From Bacteroidota bacterium (GTDB lineage Bacteria; Bacteroidota; Bacteroidia; Bacteroidales; DTGW01): a stretch of DNA of 40,271 nucleotides. The first letter of the stretch is position 1. Each line of letters starts with the position of its first letter. The translations under genes were made by a program, and so were the position numbers. The stretch covers positions 1 to 40,271 of the forward strand of contig JAKPQD010000242.1 in the NCBI GenBank assembly GCA_029572965.1. Direction: 5' to 3'. The notes beneath the pieces were generated by a model. That model was not told the origin of the DNA. It worked only from the letters and a program-made list of their open reading frames with translations, and searched no databases. Positions 34,079 through 40,271 of the stretch are shown piece by piece.

Positions 34079-34912
34079 TTATTTACAACGGGTTTTTCTT
34101 TGACTTTCGTCTTTTCGCCCAAGTACATCTTTTATATACTTAACATCATCCCTTATAGCATCAATAGTCTGGGCAAGCTGATCTTTAGGCTCCATAGGCC
34201 CCGGGAGCTCTGAAGAAATATAGTTGACAAACTGCCATATTTCGCGTATTTGTGATACATGCAAATCGTAAGGCTGATATATTGGGTTAAGCGAATAAAG
34301 TCGAAGTTTATTTTCTTCACTGATAAGGTTTTCAGCAATTTTAAAAACTACTCCTTCATCAAGGGTAAGGACTATATATGCATGGCCACTGATTATGCTA
34401 CGCCAATCTTGTATAAACACCCCCGTTATCCATGCTTTATCGGGAATGGGGAGCATTGAGTCTCCTGTTATCTGAAATGTCCGGTATTTCTTTTGTTTCG
34501 AAAGAAAAGGCAACTGAAATACAGGCAATTCCTGGATATACTCAGGGTCTGCAAAACCTGTGGCATAGCCAGCCTTAGCTTTTTCTGAAACAAGTTCTAT
34601 ATTATCTTCGTTTTCTTTATTTACAGTTGTAGCCAATACTCTAAGCTTAGTACCCGACAGATATGCATCGTTTCCCCGTTCTAATTCGCCAAGCTGAAAC
34701 TCGGACAACTTGCTTAAATCTACTTTTACCAGGCTGTCTATAGATATATTGAAATATTTGGAGCAAGCTATCAACGTATCTATGGATGGTTCGGCCACAC
34801 CATTTTCATAGCCATTATATGTAGGCCTCTTTATCCCTAATGCAGCTGAAACATCTTCCTGGGTGCGACGTTTACGCTTACGCAAAAATTTAAGATTAGA
34901 AGTGAAATACAT
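34079..34912 (-). CDS. XRE-family regulator with S24 (LexA-type) self-cleavage domain
   Basis: 277 residues. An N-terminal helix-turn-helix (about 4-60; TQEDVSAALGIKRPTYNGYENG) and a linker are followed by a LexA/CI-like S24 peptidase domain. The candidate cleavage site A114-G115 (KAKAGYA), nucleophile S152 in ITGDSM and general base K191 in VVFKIAE are all present, with spacings close to those of LexA. A C-terminal extension (about 240-277; PMEPKDQLAQTIDAIRDDVKYIKD) looks like a short coiled coil. Such phage-repressor-like proteins are common in Bacteroidota chromosomes. Whether it responds to DNA damage is unknown. No phage genes are nearby. Confidence 0.88.
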   Translation of the reverse strand: MYFTSNLKFLRKRKRRTQEDVSAALGIKRPTYNGYENGVAEPSIDTLIACSKYFNISIDSLVKVDLSKLSEFQLGELERGNDAYLSGTKLRVLATTVNKENEDNIELVSEKAKAGYATGFADPEYIQELPVFQLPFLSKQKKYRTFQITGDSMLPIPDKAWITGVFIQDWRSIISGHAYIVLTLDEGVVFKIAENLISEENKLRLYSLNPIYQPYDLHVSQIREIWQFVNYISSELPGPMEPKDQLAQTIDAIRDDVKYIKDVLGRKDESQRKTRCK

Positions 34913-35054
34913 ATTTTTTATCTTTTTACAATATTTACAACTTTCACATACAAAGACTTATACATCTTTTTAAGCCATAAAGGTATAGCAAAAAGATTAA
35001 AAATACAACAATAGTAAAGATTTATTACTAATCAATTTCAAAATAAAGTATTGG

Positions 35055-35510
35055 CTAATAACCAACAACCCAAAGAATCCGGCCTTCGTCAATACACCTT
35101 TCAACAATGGCAATCATTTTCTTATTGACATCTTTTAGTTGTTCGAGGTATGAAGCCCAGTTGTCTTTCCAGTGAACAGAGTCCGACTCAAGCTTTTTAA
35201 AAAACTCTTTTCCCAGAAAAAGACTATTAATAAAGGTTTCTAACGTCATGAGGCTATCAATAGAGTTGAGCTTATCCAGAAAAGAAATGAGTTCGTTGCG
35301 CAGGACAACAATTTTGCGGCTATTGAACCGGGTTGGCTCAAAATATTCATAAAGCTCATTGCTATTTTCAAAACAAGAAAGAAAAAGATTGAACACCTCA
35401 CTTCCAAGATAAGCTGACTCTTCCTGTAAAGGCATAAAAGTATCGTTATCCCCGGTGATATTGAATTCTACAAAATTAAGCTCGTTTAAGCTAAAAAAAT
35501 TAAGCCTCAT
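35055..35510 (-). CDS. Hypothetical protein, acidic and helical
   Basis: 151 residues, start chosen at the ATG at 35510 (MRLNFFSLNELNFVEFNITGD). The frame is open further upstream, but that part would run into the divergent AmgK-like gene and has low-complexity Phe/Tyr-rich composition. The protein is Asp/Glu-, Asn- and Leu-rich and mostly helical, with no signal peptide and no motif I recognise. It lies 142 bases upstream of the XRE/S24 gene on the same strand and divergent from the AmgK-RapZ fusion. The function is unknown. Confidence 0.6.
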   Translation of the reverse strand: MRLNFFSLNELNFVEFNITGDNDTFMPLQEESAYLGSEVFNLFLSCFENSNELYEYFEPTRFNSRKIVVLRNELISFLDKLNSIDSLMTLETFINSLFLGKEFFKKLESDSVHWKDNWASYLEQLKDVNKKMIAIVERCIDEGRILWVVGY

Positions 35511-35596
35511 GGTTTCTGTTGTAAAAATTCTTTGATAAAAATAGAAAAAAATATGAGAAACGCACATCTGGTCGGTAGAAAATCTCGATATATAGT

Positions 35597-35604
35597 TATT
35601 TTTG
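35597..35604 (+). promoter_or_regulatory. Putative -7 element for the amgK-murU genes
   Basis: TATTTTTG, an exact TAnnTTTG match, 21 bases before the ATG at 35626. No standard -33 TTTG found. Confidence 0.5.
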
Positions 35605-35625
35605 TACAAAGTATAAAAAAGAGAA

Positions 35626-37062
35626 ATGACAGACCACATAACCGATATAAAACAATTGTACATGCAGAATTTCGGGAAAGAGCCCGAAAACATTGTTGCA
35701 TTGCCTCCATCAGGCTCTAATCGGAAGTATTACCGTATTTCAAATGGGAACGACAGTTGCATCGGGGCCTTCAACGAGGATTTTAAAGAAAATAAAGCAT
35801 TTATAAACTTTACAAAAATCTTTCTTCACCATGAGCTCCCTGTACCTAAAATTATAGACGAAAACCTTGACAAACATATTTACCTGCTTGAGGATTTAGG
35901 CAATAACACCCTTCTTAGCCTCATAGAAGGCAACTTAGACAAAGGGTTACAACCTGAAAACATTGCTTTGTATAAAAAAGTACTGGATTACCTTCCTATA
36001 TTTCAGGTTGTAGCAGGGAAAGACATAGACTACTCCGTATGTTACCCTCGAAATGCCTTTGACAAACAATCGATGATGTGGGACCTCAACTATTTCAAGT
36101 ATTATTTTCTTAAGATGGCCCAGATACCTTTTGATGAGCAGCTTCTTGAAATTGATTTTGAGTGTTTCTGCGACTACCTGCTGCAAACCGACTGTAACCA
36201 TTTCCTGTACCGCGACTTTCAGTCACGTAACGTGATGATAAAAGACGGGGAGCCTTATTTTATTGACTATCAGGGAGGACGAAAAGGGGCTTTACAATAC
36301 GACATAGCATCTATGCTGTTTGAAGCCAAAACTCACCTTAAACCAGAGGTTAGACAAGAGCTTTATGAATATTATATTTCTGTACTAAAGAAATACCATA
36401 GCTTTGACGAAGAAAAGTTTACCAGCCATTACTATGCCTACATATACATCCGCTTGATGCAGGCCATGGGGGCTTATGGTTTCCGAGGGCTTTATGAGCG
36501 CAAAGAGCTTTTCCTGCAAAGTATTCCTAAAGCATTGGAACACCTGCGCTGGCTCAGGGAAAATGTAAAGCTCCCGCTTAATATGCCTCAACTGGAACGT
36601 GTGTGGGACTTCCTGGTTGAAAACGAGCATATCCGCAACCTGGCAAAAACGCCCAATTACCTTACAGTACATATCAGCAGTTTTTCGTACAAAGAAGGAA
36701 TCCCATCGGACAGCTCTGTTCATGGCGGAGGCTTTGTGTTTGACTGCCGTGCCCTCGAAAACCCCGGCAGGTATGATGAGTACAAAAGCCTTACCGGCAA
36801 AGATGCTGAGGTGATAAAGTTTTTAGAATCAAAAAGTGATGTACAGACTTTTTTTGCGCATGTTTCGAGCATCATAAGCCAAAGCGTCACTACTTATCAA
36901 AAAAGGGAGTTTGACTACCTGGTTGTAAACTTTGGGTGCACCGGCGGACAGCACCGCTCAGTATATATGGCCGAAAAGCTTGCCCAATACCTGAAAAAGC
37001 AGTTCAGCCATATAAAAATAGACCTTCAACACTGTCAACTCGACAAAATAAAAGCACAATGA
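35626..37062 (+). CDS. amgK: AmgK-like sugar kinase fused to a RapZ C-terminal domain
   Basis: 478 residues in two parts. Residues 1 to about 330 form an aminoglycoside-phosphotransferase-fold kinase like AmgK (MurNAc/GlcNAc anomeric kinase). They include PSGSNRKYYRI, YLLEDLGNNTL, catalytic YRDFQSRNVM (Tyr in place of the usual His before Arg-Asp) and metal-binding FIDYQGGRKG. Residues about 342-478 match the RapZ C-terminal domain: VHGGGFVFDCRALENPGR and NFGCTGGQHRSVYMAEKLA. The ATP-binding N-terminal domain of RapZ is absent. In E. coli this RapZ domain senses glucosamine-6-phosphate. The stop overlaps the MurU-like start as ATGA, supporting a MurNAc salvage role that bypasses UDP-MurNAc synthesis. 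The kinase substrate is inferred, not proven. Confidence 0.85.
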   Translation: MTDHITDIKQLYMQNFGKEPENIVALPPSGSNRKYYRISNGNDSCIGAFNEDFKENKAFINFTKIFLHHELPVPKIIDENLDKHIYLLEDLGNNTLLSLIEGNLDKGLQPENIALYKKVLDYLPIFQVVAGKDIDYSVCYPRNAFDKQSMMWDLNYFKYYFLKMAQIPFDEQLLEIDFECFCDYLLQTDCNHFLYRDFQSRNVMIKDGEPYFIDYQGGRKGALQYDIASMLFEAKTHLKPEVRQELYEYYISVLKKYHSFDEEKFTSHYYAYIYIRLMQAMGAYGFRGLYERKELFLQSIPKALEHLRWLRENVKLPLNMPQLERVWDFLVENEHIRNLAKTPNYLTVHISSFSYKEGIPSDSSVHGGGFVFDCRALENPGRYDEYKSLTGKDAEVIKFLESKSDVQTFFAHVSSIISQSVTTYQKREFDYLVVNFGCTGGQHRSVYMAEKLAQYLKKQFSHIKIDLQHCQLDKIKAQ

Positions 37063-37778
37063 AGGCCATGATATTTGCAGCAGGCCTTGGCACCCGCCTG
37101 CGCCCATTGACAGACAACAAACCAAAAGCCCTGGTTGAGATTAATGGCAAAACACTGCTCGAAATTACCATTCAAAAGCTTAAAGCAGCAGGTTTTAATA
37201 GTATTGTAGTCAACGTTCACCACTTTTCAGGCCTTGTTATTGACTTCTTGAAAAAGAACGACAACTTTGGCCTTGATATTGAAATATCCGACGAAACCGA
37301 CCTGCTGCTCGACACTGGTGGCGGATTAAAAAAAGCCGCCCCGCTCCTCGGGACTCAAGAACCCGTATTGATCCACAATGTGGACATTGTAAGCAACATT
37401 GATATTGGAGAGCTATACACACAACATTGCCAGTCATCAGCATTGGCAACCCTTGCAACAATGGAACGGGACTCGTCAAGGCAATTGCTGGTCAACAGCA
37501 AAGGGATACTTTGTGGATGGCAAAACAAATCTACAGGAGAAAAGAAAATTTCTCAACCAAGCGAAACAGATTTAACACCAATTTCTTATTGTGGCATTGC
37601 TGTCCTTAATCCTCAGTTTCTGACATTGATTGAAGAGAATGGTGTTTTTTCAATAATAGATGTATATTTACGCCTTGCAAAAAATTTTGACATTCAAACT
37701 GCAAACCAGGAAAACATCAATTGGAGCGATGTTGGTACGGTCGAGAGTTTGAAAAGATTGAGGAGAAATGTAAATTAA
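37059..37778 (+). CDS. murU: MurU-like sugar-1-phosphate nucleotidyltransferase
   Basis: 239 residues. The N-terminal nucleotide-binding motif MIFAAGLGTRLRPLTDNKPKALVEINGK is followed by LLLDTGGGLKKA, the metal-binding HNVDI and WSDVGTVESL. Length and motifs fit MurNAc-1-phosphate uridylyltransferase MurU or a close relative. With AmgK it would give UDP-MurNAc from recycled MurNAc. The ATG at 37059 overlaps the kinase stop by four bases; the longer frame upstream lies inside the kinase gene. Without the neighbour it could be called only a generic NTP-transferase. Confidence 0.82.
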   Translation: MKAMIFAAGLGTRLRPLTDNKPKALVEINGKTLLEITIQKLKAAGFNSIVVNVHHFSGLVIDFLKKNDNFGLDIEISDETDLLLDTGGGLKKAAPLLGTQEPVLIHNVDIVSNIDIGELYTQHCQSSALATLATMERDSSRQLLVNSKGILCGWQNKSTGEKKISQPSETDLTPISYCGIAVLNPQFLTLIEENGVFSIIDVYLRLAKNFDIQTANQENINWSDVGTVESLKRLRRNVN

Positions 37779-37783
37779 AATAA

Positions 37784-38497
37784 ATGAAATTATCAATAAT
37801 AATACCACTCTATAATGAAGAAAGGTATATACTCAGCACTTTAAAAAAAGTTGAAGAGGTAATAATACCTAAAAGCATTAATGACGTTGAAATCATAGTG
37901 ATTGATGATTGTTCAAAAGATAATTCCTGGCAAATTATAAATGAATATGTCAAAAACAAGGAAAATGTCAAATTATTCAGGCATGATGTAAACAAAGGTA
38001 AAGGAGCTGCAATGAGAACCGGAATTGCTAATTGTACGGGAGACTTAGTGGTTTTTCAGGATGCAGATTTAGAGCTTTCTCCGGAAGATATTCCAGTAAT
38101 GATAGATACAATGATAAAACTGGATGTTGATTTTGTAAATGGCTCCAGATATCTTTCTGGTGTACCTCGCCCCCTATCTTCTTTTTGGAGATATATCGGA
38201 AATAAAATTTTTACATTATTAACTGCTATGATTATTAATGTAAAAATTTCTGACATGGCATGTGGATACAAACTGGTGAAAAAAGATTTATTAGACAAAC
38301 TTAACCTTAAAGAAAATAGGTTTGGAATTGAAGCAGAAATAATGATCAAAGCTCTTCGGTTTAAAAAAGAAAGAATCGCAGAAGTACCTGTACAGTATCT
38401 CCCAAGAACACAACAAGAAGGGAAAAAAATAAGAAATTCTGATGCATTTAAAATATTTTATAAAATACTTAAATATGGCCTTTTTAAAGCTTCGTAA
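37784..38497 (+). CDS. Family 2 glycosyltransferase (dolichyl-phosphate-mannose synthase-like)
   Basis: 237 residues. GT2 hallmarks are SIIIPLYNEERYI, IIVIDDCSKDNSW, NKGKGAAMRTGI and the metal-binding DAD in FQDADLELSPEDIP. The pattern is that of DPM1/GtrB-type enzymes that charge a polyprenyl phosphate with a sugar. No C-terminal membrane helices are present. It begins five bases after the MurU-like gene but has clearly AT-richer codon use. It overlaps the following membrane protein by 23 bases, suggesting the pair work together: donor synthesis followed by transfer outside the membrane. Confidence 0.88.
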   Translation: MKLSIIIPLYNEERYILSTLKKVEEVIIPKSINDVEIIVIDDCSKDNSWQIINEYVKNKENVKLFRHDVNKGKGAAMRTGIANCTGDLVVFQDADLELSPEDIPVMIDTMIKLDVDFVNGSRYLSGVPRPLSSFWRYIGNKIFTLLTAMIINVKISDMACGYKLVKKDLLDKLNLKENRFGIEAEIMIKALRFKKERIAEVPVQYLPRTQQEGKKIRNSDAFKIFYKILKYGLFKAS

Positions 38498-39884
38498 TAA
38501 AGTCAAAACATGGAGTATTAGTTTAATACTAGTATTTTTATCTATTTTTTTAATTTCAAATGTTTCAAAAAACATCTCGCTTTATAATAAACAAGAAGCT
38601 GTTATTGAATGGGATGCAATTTCATTATATGCATATTTACCTGCATTCTTTATTTATAATGATATTAAGCTTGATTTTGTGCAACCCAATGGAAAAACTG
38701 GAGATTGCTCATATACAATATGGTATTCAGAAAACAATAAAGGTCAAAGAATTATTAAAACATCTATGGGAGTATCTTACATGTATTTGCCATTTTTTCT
38801 TGGAGCTCATTGGTACTCATCGATTACAAATAATCCGACATGCGGATACTCCCCTATTTATAAAATTGGGATTATTATAAGTTGTTTATTTTATCTTTTT
38901 CTTGGGCTGTTCTTTTTAAGAAAAATTCTCCTAAAATACTATTCGGAGCTTGTGACAAGTATTGTTTTGATTATATTGTTGGCTGGAACAAGCCTATCAT
39001 ATTATTCCATTTTTCTACCTGCTTATACTCACATTTTTAGTTTTGCGTTAGTTACTATGTTTTTATATTTTTCAATCAAATGGAATGAGGCCCCAAGATT
39101 CACTTATAGTATCGCTTTAGGGCTATTGATAGGAGTTATCACCTTGATAAGGCCAACTAACTTTCTTATTGTTTTAGTTTGGATCTTATACAATATTTAT
39201 AATTTAAACAGCTTAAAACTAAGGATAAAATTCTTCTTTACTCACTATTCTAAAATTCTATTAATTGCTTTTCTTGCATTCTTAACTTGGATTCCTCAAT
39301 TGATTTATTGGAAATATGTTACCGGAGACTTTTTTTACTATTCATATGGAGAAAATGAAAGATTCTTTTTTAACCATCCTCATATTATTGAAGGTTTATT
39401 TGGTTTCAGAAAAGGCTTTTTTATTTACACACCTATCATGATTTTTGCTTTTATTGGTTTATATTATTATTTCAAACAAAATAAAGCATTAGCTATTCCT
39501 ATCATTATTTATTCATTATTAACAATTTATGTTACACTTTCTTGGTGGTGTTGGTGGTATGGAGGTTGTTTGGGCATGAGGCCTTTTATTGATTCATACG
39601 CAATATGGTGTTTACCTTTGGCAGCGTTAATCAACCAATTAAATTCGCAGAAAATTGGTTGGATTATTGGCATTTATTTATCCATGTCAATTTTTATTTG
39701 GTTCAACTTTATGTATATGAAAAAATACCGTACAGGAGGAGTTCATTTTGATTCAATGACATGGAAAGCATACAAAACCTCTATATTTATGAATAATACT
39801 GGAAATGAATATTGGAATGCTTTATGTATTCCAGATTATGAAGAAGCTCAAAAAGGTATTGATAGTTGTAGTCCTATAAAATAA
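38475..39884 (+). CDS. Polytopic membrane protein, probable GT-C-type glycosyltransferase
   Basis: 469 residues with about ten to twelve transmembrane helices and a large loop (about 40-105) between the first two. Aromatic-rich luminal segments (GFRKGFFIYTPIM, SWWCWWYGGCLGMRPFID) are typical of GT-C enzymes that use polyprenyl-linked sugars. An acidic EWDAI motif just after helix 1 could be the catalytic acidic site. It overlaps the end of the GT2 gene; an earlier ATG at 38442 would extend the overlap. Codon use is strongly AT-rich. The acceptor is unknown. Confidence 0.75.
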   Translation: MAFLKLRNKVKTWSISLILVFLSIFLISNVSKNISLYNKQEAVIEWDAISLYAYLPAFFIYNDIKLDFVQPNGKTGDCSYTIWYSENNKGQRIIKTSMGVSYMYLPFFLGAHWYSSITNNPTCGYSPIYKIGIIISCLFYLFLGLFFLRKILLKYYSELVTSIVLIILLAGTSLSYYSIFLPAYTHIFSFALVTMFLYFSIKWNEAPRFTYSIALGLLIGVITLIRPTNFLIVLVWILYNIYNLNSLKLRIKFFFTHYSKILLIAFLAFLTWIPQLIYWKYVTGDFFYYSYGENERFFFNHPHIIEGLFGFRKGFFIYTPIMIFAFIGLYYYFKQNKALAIPIIIYSLLTIYVTLSWWCWWYGGCLGMRPFIDSYAIWCLPLAALINQLNSQKIGWIIGIYLSMSIFIWFNFMYMKKYRTGGVHFDSMTWKAYKTSIFMNNTGNEYWNALCIPDYEEAQKGIDSCSPIK

Positions 39885-39889
39885 TTATA

Positions 39890-40000
39890 ATGTCAAAGAC
39901 GAAGCTTTTAAATTTATTCAGACAACACATTCAACTATTTCTGCCTCTTTTGATAATTTTTATAGGTATTAGAATTTTTAAATATATGATTATCGTATAA
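39890..40000 (+). CDS. Short frame, possibly a membrane-protein N-terminus cut off by an IS remnant
   Basis: 36 residues: a basic start (MSKTKLLNLFRQH) then a hydrophobic helix (LFLPLLIIFIGIRIF). It begins six bases after the previous stop. It looks like the first membrane segment of a longer protein whose remainder has been replaced by the IS1595-type sequence. It may not be expressed. Confidence 0.3.
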   Translation: MSKTKLLNLFRQHIQLFLPLLIIFIGIRIFKYMIIV

Positions 40001-40015
40001 TTTGCCTAAAAGGAT

Positions 40016-40023
40016 TATATTTG
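40016..40023 (+). promoter_or_regulatory. Putative -7 element upstream of the transposase remnant
   Basis: TATATTTG, an exact TAnnTTTG match, 23 bases before the transposase ATG at 40047. Confidence 0.4.
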
Positions 40024-40046
40024 CTCAGAATCAAGTATTAAGAGAG

Positions 40047-40226
40047 ATGAACCTATTGAATTTTATAAGTGAGTACCCTGATGAAGATAGCTGTAAGGGA
40101 AAACTTAAAGTCATCAGGGATAAGCAAGGAGTTGTATGTCGCCATTGCGGGGGCAAAGAACATTATTGGAAAAAGGATAAGTGGCAATTAATATTATATC
40201 TAAAATTAAAGAAAAATATAAAATAG
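40047..40226 (+). pseudogene. IS1595-family transposase remnant (N-terminal zinc ribbon)
   Basis: 59 residues. NFISEYPDEDSCKGKLKVIRD and VVCRHCGGKEHYWKKDKWQ match the start and zinc-ribbon (first CxxC) of IS1595-type transposases. The sequence normally continues with a second Cys pair and the DDE catalytic domain, but here it breaks off after KWQ and runs into unrelated AT-rich sequence and a stop. The ATG at 40047 matches the usual family start; the frame extends a little upstream. No full IS end could be defined. Confidence 0.75.
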
Positions 40227-40271
40227 ATTATATTCAAGAATCTGATTATAATATTGTAAATGAAGTATTAA
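40181..40271 (+). other. Open frame running off the window edge, shifted against the transposase remnant
   Basis: From about 40181 a second frame is open to the last base (VAINIISKIKEKYKIDYIQ...). It overlaps the end of the transposase remnant and continues past its stop. It may be the interrupted part of another gene or the start of a new one. Too short to identify. Confidence 0.25.

Noticed and set aside
35511-35693. N-terminal extension of the hypothetical protein to 35693
   Set aside because: It overlaps the divergent AmgK-RapZ gene and its promoter, and its composition is unlike the rest of the protein.

Overview
The window looks like chromosomal DNA from a Bacteroidota bacterium. The evidence is the low G+C content, the lineage-type TAnnTTTG -7 promoter elements, the absence of clear Shine-Dalgarno sequences, family types typical of the phylum (CCDC81/HU-SPOR protein, DUF4835, Bacteroidota-type RpoZ and BamD, MraY with a large cytoplasmic insertion), and a dcw cluster ordered mraZ to ftsZ without murF, ddl or murB. 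MurE carries the DNPR motif, so the peptidoglycan is probably of the meso-DAP type. HldD indicates a heptose-containing LPS or LOS, hence a Gram-negative envelope. The genus cannot be determined from the sequence alone.

Layout. 143-4503: a putative signalling operon with a TPR/PP2C-phosphatase/receiver protein, a SiaC-like phosphoprotein and an exported protein of about five Ig-like modules. 4528-6749 (minus): the ribosome-assembly GTPases Der and Era, each with its own promoter-like element. 6986-9042: an HU/SPOR envelope protein and HldD. 9043-9740: a gene-free stretch holding a palindromic element and, at its right end, four 10-bp-phased MraZ-type operator repeats. 9741-25336: the dcw cluster (mraZ, rsmH, ftsL-like, ftsI, murE, a small four-helix-bundle remnant, mraY, murD, ftsW, murG, murC, ftsQ, ftsA, ftsZ), very tightly packed and closed by a strong terminator. 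25601-27948: four lipoprotein genes (CsgG-like, a small one, DUF4810, DUF799). 28010-31913 (minus): a flavodoxin, then the operon bamD-rpoZ-coaBC-DUF4835. 32150-33691 (minus): tRNA-Leu(CAA) and an aspartate kinase. 34079-35510 (minus): an XRE/S24 regulator and an unknown gene. 35626-37778: an AmgK-like sugar kinase fused to a RapZ C-terminal domain, overlapping a MurU-like nucleotidyltransferase. 37784-40271: an AT-richer stretch with a GT2 glycosyltransferase, a polytopic membrane protein and an IS1595-type transposase remnant, probably the edge of a surface-glycan or accessory region.

How it fits together. Most of the window serves the cell envelope: precursor synthesis (murE, mraY, murD, murG, murC), septal machinery (ftsL, ftsI, ftsW, ftsQ, ftsA, ftsZ), probable muropeptide-sugar salvage (amgK/murU), outer-membrane assembly (bamD, hldD, lipoproteins) and division-associated SPOR binding. 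No wholly new system is obvious. The best candidates for a second look are the PP2C/SiaC operon, the AmgK-RapZ fusion, palindromes placed at or near regulatory positions (the tRNA-Leu promoter, and the region next to the S24 regulator), and the repeat-flanked remnant inside the dcw cluster.
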